This document shows positions 8,420-19,477 of a stretch of 64,000 nt of DNA, in pieces (the stretch's first letter is position 1; every line of letters starts with the position of its first letter). The translations under genes were made by a program, and so were the position numbers. A model generated the notes under the pieces. It made no database searches, was not told where the DNA came from, and worked only from the letters and a program-made list of their open reading frames with translations. The DNA is from CAVSRC01 sp963782045. Lineage in GTDB: Bacteria; Pseudomonadota; Alphaproteobacteria; Rhizobiales; Kaistiaceae. The stretch spans positions 310,001 to 374,000 of the forward strand of contig CAWAIR010000037.1 in NCBI GenBank assembly GCA_963782045.1, given 5' to 3'.

Positions 8420-8992
8420 TCAGAACTTGAAGCCGACGCCCACCATCAGGTCGTTGGAGGTCTGGCTGACGGTGGACGCGCCGACCGTGCTCGAGCCGAG
8501 GTCGGTGTGCCGATACTCGAGCCGGCCGGTGACGTTGCTGGTCAGCGCCGCTTCGATGCCGCCGCCCAGCGTCCAGCCGGTCTTGGTGGTCGAGGTGCCG
8601 GAATTCTTGATGTCGCCGAAGGCAACGCCGCCGGTGGCATAGAGCAGGTAACGGTCGTAGGCGTAGCCGAGACGGCCGCGCAGCGTGGAATCCCAGCTAT
8701 TGGTGCTCTTGTTGGTGGCGGTGATGTCACCCTCAAGGCCAACCACCCAGTTCGGATTGATCTGGAAGTTGTAGCCGGCGAAGGCGCCGCCCAGCAAGCC
8801 GTTGGAGGTGCCCCAGCCATAGCCGCCGGTGAGGCCGACATAGGGGCCCGTCCAGTCAAACGCCGGCGCCGGGTTGTACACCTGCGCGGCGGGCGGCGGC
8901 GAATAGGTCGGGGGCAGGTCGGCCGCAAGTGCGATACCGGCGCTGCCTGCGAGTGCCAACGCGCTCACGCCGATGGTCCGGATGGACAACAT
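8420..8992 (-). CDS. Outer membrane beta-barrel protein (Omp25/31-like)
   Basis: A 190-residue precursor with a signal peptide ending ALAADLPP (cleaved about residue 23) and the short Pro-rich stretch YSPPPAAQVYNP before FDWTGPYVGLTGGYGWG, the usual N-terminus of the Omp25/31 or Hbp-like small barrels of Rhizobiales. Alternating hydrophobic strands and the terminal GVGFKF (C-terminal Phe) indicate outer membrane assembly by Bam. The function in this organism is unknown; structural or adhesive roles are common in the family. It is monocistronic, with a hairpin 3' to it. Confidence 0.9.
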   Translation of the reverse strand: MLSIRTIGVSALALAGSAGIALAADLPPTYSPPPAAQVYNPAPAFDWTGPYVGLTGGYGWGTSNGLLGGAFAGYNFQINPNWVVGLEGDITATNKSTNSWDSTLRGRLGYAYDRYLLYATGGVAFGDIKNSGTSTTKTGWTLGGGIEAALTSNVTGRLEYRHTDLGSSTVGASTVSQTSNDLMVGVGFKF

Positions 8993-9286
8993 GATCTACT
9001 CCTCGTTCTCTTCTGGACTGGCGACGACAAGACAAAGCCGCCCGCGACGCCAGGTTCCCACAAATGTTCCTGCCGCGACTATGCGAGGAGGAATACGGCG
9101 TAAACGTTAATGAAATACGGCCGCACGGCGGCGGATCAATGGCCGATTGTGGTGTTGCACGAAGGCAACAAAATCGCCACAAGCTATTGAATTATTTGCG
9201 TTTGGACATAGGCCCGGGGCCTCCTATCTAGGCTCTGCCGGCCATCGGCACGGCCCGCCATTCTTAAACAGGGTTAACCAACCGTT

Positions 9287-10019
9287 ATGCCGCTTGCTTC
9301 TCCCGTCGCACTGGTCACCGGCGGTGCGCGCCGCATCGGCCGCGCCATCGTCGAGGACCTCGCCGCGCACGGCTGGGCGGTCGCCATCCACTGCAACCGG
9401 TCGCGCGACGAGGCCGGCGACCTTGCCGCCGCTATCGCGGCAAACGGCGGGCGCGCGGCGGTCATCGCCGGCGATCTCGCCGATCCGGCGCACCGGAGCG
9501 TGTCGTCGGCCGAAGCCACCGACGCGCTCGGGCCGCTGACCTTGCTGGTCAACAACGCCTCGATCTTCGAGCACGACGCGGTCGGCGCCCTCGACCGCTG
9601 CCTGTGGGACCGGCAGATGGCCATCAACCTGACGGCACCGGTGTTCCTCGCCGAAGCCTTCGCCCGCCAGCTTCCCGACGGTGCCGAGGGCAACATCGTC
9701 AACCTGCTCGACCAGAGCGTGCTGGCGACCCACCCCCGTCAATTTCTCCTATCAGATCAGCAAGGCGGCGCTGGCTGCCGTCACCGAGCGGCTGGCCCAG
9801 GCGCTGGCGCCGCGGGTCCGCGTCAACGGCATCGCGCCCGGCCCGGCTCTGCCCAGCGTGCGCCAGACCGAGGACGGCTATCGCCGCCTGGTGGAGTCCA
9901 CGCTGCTCCGCCGCGCCCCGGACCTGACGGAATTCGGCCGCACCATCCGCTATATTGTCGAGACGCCGTCGATCACCGGCCAGGTGATCGCGCTCGACGG
10001 CGGCCAGCACCTCGGCTGA
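9287..10019 (+). CDS. SDR-family oxidoreductase next to uvrC (one frame break)
   Basis: A short-chain dehydrogenase/reductase of about 243 residues, NAD(P)-dependent. The N-terminal frame has ALVTGGARRIGRAI (cofactor loop) and LLVNNASIF; the C-terminal frame has the catalytic SYQISKAA (Tyr-x3-Lys) and RVNGIAPGPALPS. The two halves are joined by a single extra base around 9733-9745. The Arg in GGARRIG and the overall pattern recall pteridine-reductase/FolM-like SDRs, but the substrate is not certain. An SDR in this place just before uvrC, pgsA, moaD and moaE is common in Rhizobiales. Confidence 0.85.
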
Positions 10020-10032
10020 CCGCCGCCACGCC

Positions 10033-11953
10033 ATGACCGATAACGCCACGACCGACAACCGACCGACAAGCCGACCCGCATCGGGCCGGAGGTCATCGCC
10101 GATGCGGTCAAGCGGCTGCCCAACGGGCCCGGCGTCTATCGCATGATCGACGCCAAGGGCACGGTGCTCTACGTCGGCAAGGCGCGCAGCCTCAAGAAGC
10201 GGGTGCAGAGCTACACCCGCACCGCCGGCCTCTCCGGCCGCATCCAGCGCGTCATCATGGCGACCGCCGACATGGAGTTCGTCTCGACGCGCACCGAGAC
10301 CGAGGCGCTGCTGCTCGAGGCGAACCTGATCAAGCGCCTGCAGGCCGCGCTACAACGTGCTGCTGAGGGACGACAAGTCGTTCCCCTACATCCTCATCAC
10401 CGGCGACCACAAGGCGCCGCAGATCGCCAAGCACCGTGGCGCGCGCACGCGCAAGGGCGACTATTTCGGCCCCTTCGCCTCGGCCGGCGCGGTCGGCGCG
10501 CACGATCAACGCGCTGGAGCGCGCCTTCCTGCTGCGCTCGTGCTCGGACGCCGTCTTCGACAGCCGCACGCGGCCCTGCCTGCTCCACCAGATCAAGCGC
10601 TGCTCGGCGCCGTGCACCGGCGAGATCGGCCTCGACGACTACGCCAGGCTGGTGAAGGAGGCGCGCGACTTCCTCTCCGGCCGCAGCCAGGCCGTGCGCG
10701 CGACCTTGCAGACGGCGATGAGCGCGGCCGCCGACCGGCTCGATTTCGAGCAGGCGGCGCGCAACCGCGACCGCCTCGCCGCTCTCTCCCACGTCCAGGG
10801 TCACCAGGGCATCAATCCGCAGACCTTCGAGGAGGCCGACCTGTTCGCCGTGCATCAGGCGGGCGGGCAGACCTGCGTCCAGGTGTTCTTCTTCCGCACC
10901 GGCCAGAACTGGGGCAACCGCGCCTATTTCCCGCGCGCCGACAAGGGGTTCGAAGCCGGCGCCGTGCTCGGCGCCTTCCTCGCCCAGTTCTACGACGACA
11001 AGCCGGCGCCGAAGCTGATCCTGCTCTCCCACGATTTCGAGGAGCGGGCGCTGCTCGAAGCGGCGCTCGGCGAGCGGGGCGGCAGACATGTGAGCGTGCT
11101 CGTTCCACAGCGTGGCGAGAAGAAAGACCTCGTCGAGCACGCGCTCGCCAACGCCCGCGAAGCGCTCGGCCGCGAGCTCGCCGAATCGACCTCGCAGCGC
11201 ACGCTGCTGGAAGGCTTCGCCGAGCGCTTCGGCCTCCCCGAGACGCCGCGCCGCATCGAGGTCTACGACAACAGCCACATCATGGGCACCAACGCGGTCG
11301 GCGGCATGATCGTCTCCGGCCCGGACGGCTTCGTCAAAGGCCAGTACCGCAAGTTCAACATGCGCTCGGAGGACCTCACCCCCGGCGACGACTACGCCAT
11401 GATGCGAGAGATGCTCGGCCGGCGCTTCGCACGCCTGATCAAGGAGGCGGGGCCGCGCGAGGCGGTGGAGCGCGACGAGGACTCCGACACCATCGGCCCG
11501 TGGCCGGACGTGCTCCTGGTCGACGGCGGCCGCGGCCAGCTCGCCGTGGTGACCGCGGTGCTCGCCGAGCTCGGCGTCACCGACCTGCCGCTGATCGGGG
11601 TGGCCAAGGGGCCGGACCGCGATGCCGGGCGCGAGACCTTCTACATGAACGGACGCGCGTCCTTCATGCTGCCGCCGCGCGACCCGGTGCTCTATTTCGT
11701 CCAGCGCCTGCGCGACGAGGCGCACCGCTTCGCCATCGGCTCGCACCGGGCACGGCGGAAATCCGACATCGCCCGCAACCCGCTCGACGAGATCGGCGGC
11801 ATCGGGCCGGCGCGCAAGCGCGCCCTGCTGCGCCACTTCGGCACCGCCAAGGCGGTCGGCCGCGCCAGCGTCGACGACCTGCGCGCGGTTCCCGGCATCT
11901 CCGACGATCTCGCCCGCACCATCCACGGCTTCTTCAACCAGAGCGCCGATTGA
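10033..11953 (+). CDS. uvrC: Excinuclease ABC subunit C (three frame breaks in 5' third)
   Basis: Makes the two incisions in nucleotide excision repair with UvrA and UvrB. Pieces in order are GPGVYRM and VLYVGKARSLKKRV (GIY-YIG nuclease), YNVLLRDDKSFPYI and GDYFGPFASAGAVG, then LERAFLLRSC onward in one long frame to the stop. The later part holds the UVR motif (RLDFEQAARNRDRL), the RNase H-like nuclease core VYDNSHIMGTNAVGGM and a C-terminal HhH pair (GIGPARKRALL, VPGISDDLA). Breaks lie near 10055-10065, 10338-10345 and 10497-10503; each is repaired by one base. About 640 residues when joined, the usual length is 600-680. Confidence 0.92.
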
Positions 11954-12110
11954 CCAGGTGAGCGGACGCGCCACATAGCCCCGAGAGAACGGCTGCAGTG
12001 AGAGCGAGGGTGCCTTCCGGGCGTCGACGCGCTAGGATCGGGGACCGACGCAACGTGCGGGGCAGGCCGGAACCCGGCCGCGGGCAATTCGATGCACGAA
12101 ACTGCAACCA

Positions 12111-12725
12111 ATGCAGCAGACCGGGCGCGGGCAGGCCCATGCCTTCTCGCTGCCTAACCTGTTGACCTATTTCCGCATCTTCGCCGTGCCCCTGCTGGTG
12201 TTCTTCTTCTACGTCGAGAGCAACGCCAGCCGCTGGCTGAGTTTCGCGGTGTTCATCGCCGCCACCATCTCGGATTTCTTTGACGGCTATCTTGCCCGCG
12301 CCTGGCAGCAACAATCGGCCATCGGCCGCATCCTCGATCCGATCGCCGACAAGCTGCTGGTGGCAACCGCGCTGCTGCTGCTCGTCTCCGACGGCACCAT
12401 CTCCGACTGGTCGGTGTTGGCGGCCATCGTCATCCTCGTCCGCGAGATATCGGTGTCGGGCCTGCGCGAGTTTCTCGCCGAGCTGCGCGTCAGCGTGCCG
12501 GTGACGACGCTGGCCAAATGGAAGACGACCATGCAGATGGTCGCCATCGGCTTCCTGCTCGCCGGTCCCGCCGGCGACAAGCTGATGCGCTACTACCTGC
12601 AGGACTTCGGCCTGTTCACCTATGTCGGCCTGCTGCTGTTGTGGATGTCGGCGCTGATCACCGTCTACACCGGATACGACTACTTTCGCGCCGGGCTCCG
12701 CCATCTGGTGGGAAACGATCCGTGA
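12111..12725 (+). CDS. pgsA: CDP-diacylglycerol--glycerol-3-phosphate 3-phosphatidyltransferase
   Basis: Makes phosphatidylglycerol phosphate, the committed step to PG and cardiolipin, in the inner membrane. The 204-residue protein shows FSLPNLLTYFRIFAVPLLV and the full catalytic signature FFDGYLAR followed by IGRILDPIADK (about residues 62-84), with four or more membrane segments. The position between uvrC and moaD supports the assignment as the main PgsA. It overlaps the GTG start of moaD by 4 bp (GTGA). Confidence 0.94.
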   Translation: MQQTGRGQAHAFSLPNLLTYFRIFAVPLLVFFFYVESNASRWLSFAVFIAATISDFFDGYLARAWQQQSAIGRILDPIADKLLVATALLLLVSDGTISDWSVLAAIVILVREISVSGLREFLAELRVSVPVTTLAKWKTTMQMVAIGFLLAGPAGDKLMRYYLQDFGLFTYVGLLLLWMSALITVYTGYDYFRAGLRHLVGNDP

Positions 12726-12973
12726 AGCTCGTCTATTTCGCCTGGGTGCGCGAGCGCATCGGCCTCGAATCGGAGGAGGTCGCGCTGCCGGCGACGGTGC
12801 GCACGACCCACGGCCTGATCGACTGGCTGAAGACCCGCGGCCCCGGCTACGAGAGCGCGCTCTCCGAGCCGCGCGCGCTGCGCATTGCCGTCGATAAGGT
12901 CCATGCCGTCGGCGACGTGGCGATCGAAGGCGCCCAGGAAGTGGCGATCTTTCCGCCGATGACCGGCGGATAG
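12722..12973 (+). CDS. moaD: Molybdopterin synthase sulfur carrier subunit
   Basis: Small ubiquitin-like subunit that carries a C-terminal thiocarboxylate and donates sulfur to precursor Z in molybdenum cofactor synthesis. The 83-residue protein ends PPMTGG, the required Gly-Gly tail. It starts with GTG at 12722, inside the pgsA stop, which gives the expected MKLVYFAWVRERIG N-terminus. moaE follows after 5 bp. Confidence 0.93.
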   Translation: MKLVYFAWVRERIGLESEEVALPATVRTTHGLIDWLKTRGPGYESALSEPRALRIAVDKVHAVGDVAIEGAQEVAIFPPMTGG

Positions 12974-12978
12974 GGGCG

Positions 12979-13437
12979 ATGGACGTGACGATCACCGTCC
13001 GCGTCCAGGCGGAGCGTTTCGACATCGCGGCCGAGATCGAAGCGGTCAGGCGTGCGAGCGACGTCGGCGCGGTGGTCAGCTTCACCGGCGTCTGCCGGAG
13101 CGAAGGCGGCCGCCTGACGGCGCTGGAGCTGGAGCACTATCCCGGCATGGCCGAGGAAGAGATCGCCCGCATCGCGCAGGAGGCAGCGACGCGCTGGCCG
13201 CTTGCCGCCGTCACCATCATCCATCGCCACGGCAGGATCGCCGTCGGCGACGACATCGTGCTGGTCGTCGCCTCCTCCGGGCATCGCCAGGCCGCCTTCG
13301 CGGCGGCCGGCTTCCTGATGGACTACCTGAAGAGCCGGGCGCCCTTCTGGAAGAAGGAGCATCTCGCCGGCGGCGCCGAGGGCGGCTGGGTCGAGGCCCG
13401 CCACGCCGACGAGGAAACCGTCAAGCGCTGGCGCTAA
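12979..13437 (+). CDS. moaE: Molybdopterin synthase catalytic subunit
   Basis: Large subunit of molybdopterin synthase; two copies pair with two MoaD to insert sulfur into cyclic pyranopterin monophosphate. The 152-residue protein contains VVSFTGVCRSEGG, LELEHYPGMAEEE, IIHRHGRIAVGDDIVLV and the catalytic-Lys region SRAPFWKKEHL near residues 118-128. It is the last gene of the SDR-uvrC-pgsA-moaD-moaE run and converges with the DUF930-like gene. Confidence 0.94.
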   Translation: MDVTITVRVQAERFDIAAEIEAVRRASDVGAVVSFTGVCRSEGGRLTALELEHYPGMAEEEIARIAQEAATRWPLAAVTIIHRHGRIAVGDDIVLVVASSGHRQAAFAAAGFLMDYLKSRAPFWKKEHLAGGAEGGWVEARHADEETVKRWR

Positions 13438-13458
13438 ACCTTCCCTGGCCGGGCAACC

Positions 13459-13851
13459 TCACTGATAGAGGTTGTAGCTCGCCCACTGCTCCTTGGGGAT
13501 CGCCTTGCCGATCTTGTAGGTGAACGACTTCACCTCCAGATGGTCGGGCGTTGTCGAGCAGGTGAAGGAGAACTGATACCACTTGTCGCGGCTGCGCAGC
13601 GCGCCGCCGCTGCCCTTCATCACATCGCCGTCGACATGTGGCGCTCCCAGCGCATCGACGGCGGCGTGGGTGGGCCGTAGCCCGTTCTTGTCCCTGGAGA
13701 CCTCGATCAGCGCCTGGAGGTTGCATGCCTGGACGAAGCGGGTCGTCCCGGAAAGCTCCTTCAATTGTCGGGTCAGCGAGGCATCGAAGGCTGCGGCAGG
13801 CACACTGCCGGCTGCAAACAGACACGCGGCTACAAAGAGTGCTCTTTTCAT
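13459..13851 (-). CDS. DUF930-like secreted protein
   Basis: A 130-residue protein with a signal peptide (MKRALFVAACLFAAGSVPAAA). The mature part has TRFVQACNLQALIEV, GGALRSRDKWYQFSFTCS and FTYKIGKAIPKEQW, which matches my memory of the DUF930 family of Rhizobiales; its function is unknown. Two Cys may pair. The frame stays open upstream into the ndk region, but that extension is a shadow of ndk, and the ATG at 13851 gives a clean signal peptide. It is convergent with moaE and lies downstream of ndk on the same strand. Confidence 0.75.
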   Translation of the reverse strand: MKRALFVAACLFAAGSVPAAAFDASLTRQLKELSGTTRFVQACNLQALIEVSRDKNGLRPTHAAVDALGAPHVDGDVMKGSGGALRSRDKWYQFSFTCSTTPDHLEVKSFTYKIGKAIPKEQWASYNLYQ

Positions 13852-13937
13852 GATCCAGCCCGGAATATCGCTGCGCGCGCAGCGAGCCGCCCCGCGGCGC
13901 CCCGAATAGCGCGGAATTTGGCCCGTTCGATGGCGGC

Positions 13938-14360
13938 CTAGCCGACGATCTCGATGGCCGGGAACCAGTAGGCGATCTCCTCGCGCGCGGTCTCCGGAGC
14001 GTCGGAGCCGTGCACCGAGTTCTCGCCGATCGAATTGGCGAAATCCTTGCGGATGGTGCCCGCCGCCGCCTTGGCCGGATCGGTCGCGCCCATCACCTCG
14101 CGGTTCTTGGCGATGGCGTTGTCGCCTTCCAGCACCTGGACGATCGTCGGCCCCGACGACATGAAATCGCACAGCTCGTCGAAGAACGGCCGGCCCTTGT
14201 GGACGGCGTAAAAGCCTTCCGCCTGCTTGCGGCTCATCCACACGCGCTTCTGCGCGACGATGCGCAAGCCCGCCTCCTCCAGCCGCGCGTTGATCTTGCC
14301 GGTCAGGTTGCGCGCGGTTGCGTCCGGCTTGATCATGGAAAAAGTACGCTCAACTGCCAT
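13938..14360 (-). CDS. ndk: Nucleoside diphosphate kinase
   Basis: Transfers the gamma phosphate of ATP to nucleoside diphosphates through a phospho-His intermediate. The 140-residue protein has ERTFSMIKPDA, the substrate loop and the active-site motif NSVHGSDAPETA (about 115-126; the His is the phosphorylated residue). The start at 14360 (MAVERTF) is chosen over an upstream ATG because it gives the family length and is preceded by AGCGAGGAA. No frame break was seen. Confidence 0.97.
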   Translation of the reverse strand: MAVERTFSMIKPDATARNLTGKINARLEEAGLRIVAQKRVWMSRKQAEGFYAVHKGRPFFDELCDFMSSGPTIVQVLEGDNAIAKNREVMGATDPAKAAAGTIRKDFANSIGENSVHGSDAPETAREEIAYWFPAIEIVG

Positions 14361-14435
14361 GCTGGTCGTTCCTCGCTGATGTGACGGTGGCCGCTGTATA
14401 GCCCGGCCCATCGCCGCCCGACAAGGCGACCGGGT

Positions 14436-15353
14436 TCAACCGGCAGGTCCGGCGGAGGGCGCTGCAACGGATGGTCGCAGGAGGTCGACCAGCGCCAGGA
14501 AATGCGACCGCCGCGGCGAGGCCCGCCGCCAGGCGAGGCCGACGGTGCGGTGCGGCTCGGGCGCGGCGAAGCGGACGAGCGCCAGGCGCGGATCGGCCGA
14601 GATGCCGGAATCCACCGCCATCTCGGGGATCAGGGTGATCCCCTGCCCCGCCGCCACCAGTTGCAGGACGGTGGCGATCGAGGTGGCGCCGAAGCTCCTC
14701 AGGCGCCGCGGGTCGATGCGGTGACAGACGGCAAGCGCCTGGTCGCGCAGGCAGTGGCCGTCCTCGAGCAGCAGCAGTTCCTCGGCGTCGATCATGTCGG
14801 CGAGCGCCGGCGAGCGATGGGCATGCGGCGAGCCGGCCGGCGCGGCGAGCAGGAAGGTGTCGTCGAAGGCCGCCGCCTCCTCGAAGCCGTCGCCGGCCTC
14901 CAGCGGCAGGCTGGCGACGATGGCGTCGAGGCCGCCGTCGGCCAGCTCCTCGATCAGGTGCTCGGTGATCGTCTCGCGCACCACGAGCTGCAACGCAGGA
15001 TGTGCCTGCGTAGCGCGCTTCAGCAGCCGCGGCAGCAGGAAGGGCGCCACCGACGGAATGATGCCAAGACGGAGCGGGCCGGAGAGTTGCGCGTTCCTTG
15101 CCCGCGCCAGTTCCTCCAGGTCGCGCACGGCGGCGAGGATGTGGGTCACCCGCCCCTTCACGTCGCGGCCAAGCTCGGTGAGGCTGGCGCCGTCCGGCCG
15201 GCGTTCGACAAGGCCGCCGCCGAGCGCCGCCTCCAGCTCGCGAAGCTGCATGGAGAGCGCCGGCTGGGAAATGCCCGAGGCTTCCGCCGCCCTGCCGAAA
15301 TGGCCGGAGGCGGCAAGCGCATGGAAGTAGCGAAGCTGGCGGAGCGTGATCAT
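14436..15353 (-). CDS. oxyR: Peroxide-sensing LysR-type regulator OxyR
   Basis: Transcription activator switched by peroxide through a disulfide. The 305-residue protein starts MITLRQLRYFHALAASGHFG with a winged HTH (residues about 1-60; ISQPALSMQLRELE) and has a LysR substrate domain. The segment GHCLRDQALAVC aligns with the redox site of E. coli OxyR (GHCLRDQAMGFC), so both sensing cysteines are present. It is divergent from katG, the classical target. The upstream open frame to 15524 lies in the intergenic control region and is not counted. Confidence 0.95.
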   Translation of the reverse strand: MITLRQLRYFHALAASGHFGRAAEASGISQPALSMQLRELEAALGGGLVERRPDGASLTELGRDVKGRVTHILAAVRDLEELARARNAQLSGPLRLGIIPSVAPFLLPRLLKRATQAHPALQLVVRETITEHLIEELADGGLDAIVASLPLEAGDGFEEAAAFDDTFLLAAPAGSPHAHRSPALADMIDAEELLLLEDGHCLRDQALAVCHRIDPRRLRSFGATSIATVLQLVAAGQGITLIPEMAVDSGISADPRLALVRFAAPEPHRTVGLAWRRASPRRSHFLALVDLLRPSVAAPSAGPAG

Positions 15354-15410
15354 GGCGATAAGAATACCTGATCGCCATGTAGCTGCAATATGATTGGATT
15401 TTATCGCGCC
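15354..15410. promoter_or_regulatory. Candidate OxyR control site in oxyR-katG spacer
   Basis: The 169-bp divergent spacer holds an imperfect dyad with GATAA at 15357-15361 and TTATC at 15401-15405, flanked by GGC/GCC. The outer arms, 15354-15368 and 15396-15410, are complementary apart from a two-base offset. The AT-rich stretch fits the loose, extended operator style of OxyR, and the location next to its own start codon suits autoregulation plus katG control. Not tested by any motif scan. Confidence 0.4.
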
Positions 15411-15522
15411 AAACTGGCACCGTTCCAAATAAACACAGTCACCCACGGTTCCGACAGTCGCCCCGCGACGGGGCCCGGCACCGGGTGGCGCGATCGCCCC
15501 AAACTCCCGGAGGAGGCATTCC

Positions 15523-17701
<2,179 letters not shown>

Positions 17702-17735
17702 GGTGCGGCGCAACGCACGCATGGGGGAAGGACGG

Positions 17736-17767
17736 AACGCCGGGCCCATTGCCCGGCGTTTCTTTTT
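17736..17767 (+). terminator. Intrinsic terminator of katG
   Basis: Arms AACGCCGGGC (17736-17745) and GCCCGGCGTT (17751-17760) form a perfect 10-bp stem with a 5-nt loop, followed directly by TCTTTTT. Confidence 0.93.
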
Positions 17768-17804
17768 GCACACCACCCGGTGCGGGGATCTTCGGCTGCG
17801 CGGC

Positions 17805-18041
17805 CTACATCTTCTTGGTCTTGCACGCCGTCGCCGCCTTCATCGCGGCAGAGGCCTTGGCCTTGGTCGGGTAGCTGGTGGTGCCGACCTCCTTCATCGT
17901 CTTGCCGTTCGGCTTGTGCGTGACGATGTAGCAGCGGTTCGTCTTCACGCTCTGCTCGACGTAATAGGCCTTGGTGGCGGCGAAGGCGGGGACGGCGAAG
18001 GTCGCGATGATGGCGGTTGCGACAAGCGTTTTGCGGAACAT
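17805..18041 (-). CDS. Small secreted Lys-rich hypothetical protein
   Basis: A 78-residue precursor with signal peptide MFRKTLVATAIIATFAVPAFA (cleaved about residue 22). The mature part, about 57 residues, is rich in Lys, Thr and Ala and has two Cys (NRCYIV and TACKTKK). I do not recognise a named family; it resembles short periplasmic proteins found singly in many Rhizobiales. The start at 18041 gives the signal peptide, with AGGAGAG just upstream. It converges with katG. Confidence 0.6.
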   Translation of the reverse strand: MFRKTLVATAIIATFAVPAFAATKAYYVEQSVKTNRCYIVTHKPNGKTMKEVGTTSYPTKAKASAAMKAATACKTKKM

Positions 18042-18236
18042 GGGGTCTCTCCTCGAGTCAGCTTCGGTTTGGTCGCCCACGGCGCCGCAGCCTCGGCCAC
18101 GACAGGCACCCTCCGCCCGTTTGGTTCGGCGGCGAAGTGCATGCCCGGCAATGAAGCAGGCTCGCGTAACTCGGTTATTTCCAGGATCGGCCGGTTTGTA
18201 ACACGCGGTTGCAGAGCCGCGCCGGCATGGCGCGCC

Positions 18237-18478
18237 TCAGGCCGCAGCCGGCATCGCGGCTCGTCCGGAAACAGACCTGGTCCTCGGGCGTCAGGCGATC
18301 GCAGATGTCCTTGATGATCATGAGCGCCGCCGGCGATTGCCACGTCGCACGCCCGGCCACCCTCCCCTGCGAAGAGTGACGGCCGGTCGGGATAGGCGTC
18401 CTCGAGATGGAGCGCGATGTCGAAGGATTCGCGCATCAGCGTGCCGCCGTCGCCGGGGGTTCCCATTCCGTCATGCCT
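18237..18478 (-). pseudogene. Decayed, internally deleted glutathione S-transferase copy
   Basis: Remnant of a second copy of the glutathione transferase gene at 19478-20171. It keeps GTLMRESFDIALHLED, YPDRPSLFAG, LMIIKDICDRLTPEDQVCF and the 3' end, but lacks the first ~65 residues, loses frame in the middle, and a deletion joins the FRTSRD region directly to the terminal MPAAA-stop block. DNA identity to the intact gene is exact over 39 bp (18402-18440 against 19942-19980) and 26 bp (18232-18257 against 19473-19498). The epimerase gene starts just beyond it on the other strand. Confidence 0.8.
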
Positions 18479-18526
18479 CTGTCACCTTCGACTGGTCCCG
18501 CGGCACTCGGAACGAAAGGGGCCTCC

Positions 18527-19471
18527 ATGGGCGATATTCACGTTGTCTTCGGAACGGGCGCGGTCGGACGCGCCCTGATCCATTCGCTCCTCGAGCGCAA
18601 GCTGCCGGTGCGTGCCGTCGGCCGCAGGCCCCACGACCTGCCCGAGGGCGTCGAGACGGCCGCCGGCGACGCCGCCGACCCCGCCTTCGCGGCAGGCGCG
18701 GCCAAGGACGCGGCCGCGCTCTATCAATGCCTGAGCCCGCCCTATCACAGCTGGGGCGAGCTTTTCCCGCCGCTCCAGCGCTCGCTGACGAACGCCGCGC
18801 GCGGCACCGGCGCCCGCTATGTCTCCTTCGAGAACCTCTACATGTATGGCGACAGCCACGGCGCACCGATTACCGAGGACATGGCCGTGGCGCCGACGAC
18901 GCGCAAGGGCAAGGTGCGTGCGGCCATGGCGGCGGAACTGAAGACGATGGCGGATGCCGGCGACCTCGCCGTGGCGACCGTGCGGGCCTCCGACTATTTC
19001 GGTCCCAACGCCCGCGAGCAGTCGCCGCTCGGCACACGGGTCATCGGCCGGGCGCTCGAAGGCAAGCCGGCGCAGGTGATCGGCGATCCCGATCAGCCGC
19101 ACAGCTACAGCTTTCTGCCGGATATCGGCCGGGCGCTGGCAGTTATCGGCACTGACGAGCGCGCCGTCGGCCAGGTCTGGCACGTGCCCAATGCGCCGGC
19201 CCGAACCACACGCGAGCTCATCGCCATGATTGCGGTCGAGATCGGTCATGAGATCAATGTCGCGCCGACGCCGAAGTTCATCCTTCAGGTGCTCGGCCTC
19301 ATCAACCCGGCCGTCGGCGAGCTGATCGAGATGCTCTACGAGTTCGAGCAGCCCTTCGTGGTCGACGGCGGCAAGTTCGAGACGACCTTCGGCATGGGCG
19401 CCACACCCTTCGCGCAGTCGATCCCGGCCACCGTCGCCTGGTGGCGCGCTTTGACCGGTTCACAGCGCTGA
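18527..19471 (+). CDS. NAD(P)-binding epimerase/dehydratase family protein
   Basis: A 314-residue extended-SDR/Rossmann protein. The N-terminus DIHVVFGTGAVGRALIHSLL is the dinucleotide-binding loop (GTGAVG near residues 9-14). A short block ARYVSFENLYMYGD replaces the SDR active-site Tyr-x3-Lys, so catalysis by the classical mechanism is doubtful; related atypical SDRs exist. The substrate is unknown. ATG 18527 has AAAGGGG upstream and gives a clean N-terminus; the open frame upstream overlaps the transferase remnant. It lies between the decayed and intact glutathione transferase copies, and its 3' end is 6 bp from the latter. Confidence 0.8.
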   Translation: MGDIHVVFGTGAVGRALIHSLLERKLPVRAVGRRPHDLPEGVETAAGDAADPAFAAGAAKDAAALYQCLSPPYHSWGELFPPLQRSLTNAARGTGARYVSFENLYMYGDSHGAPITEDMAVAPTTRKGKVRAAMAAELKTMADAGDLAVATVRASDYFGPNAREQSPLGTRVIGRALEGKPAQVIGDPDQPHSYSFLPDIGRALAVIGTDERAVGQVWHVPNAPARTTRELIAMIAVEIGHEINVAPTPKFILQVLGLINPAVGELIEMLYEFEQPFVVDGGKFETTFGMGATPFAQSIPATVAWWRALTGSQR

Positions 19472-19477
19472 GGCGCC

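Noticed and set aside
9287..10036. Reading the SDR as a complete 249-residue protein in its first frame
   Set aside because: That frame loses the catalytic Tyr-x3-Lys and ends in low-complexity sequence, while the adjacent frame continues the SDR pattern exactly from the same point.
13459..14241. A 260-codon frame that looks like an NDK-like/DUF930 fusion
   Set aside because: The first half is ndk read in a wrong frame; the DUF930-like protein has its own ATG and signal peptide at 13851.
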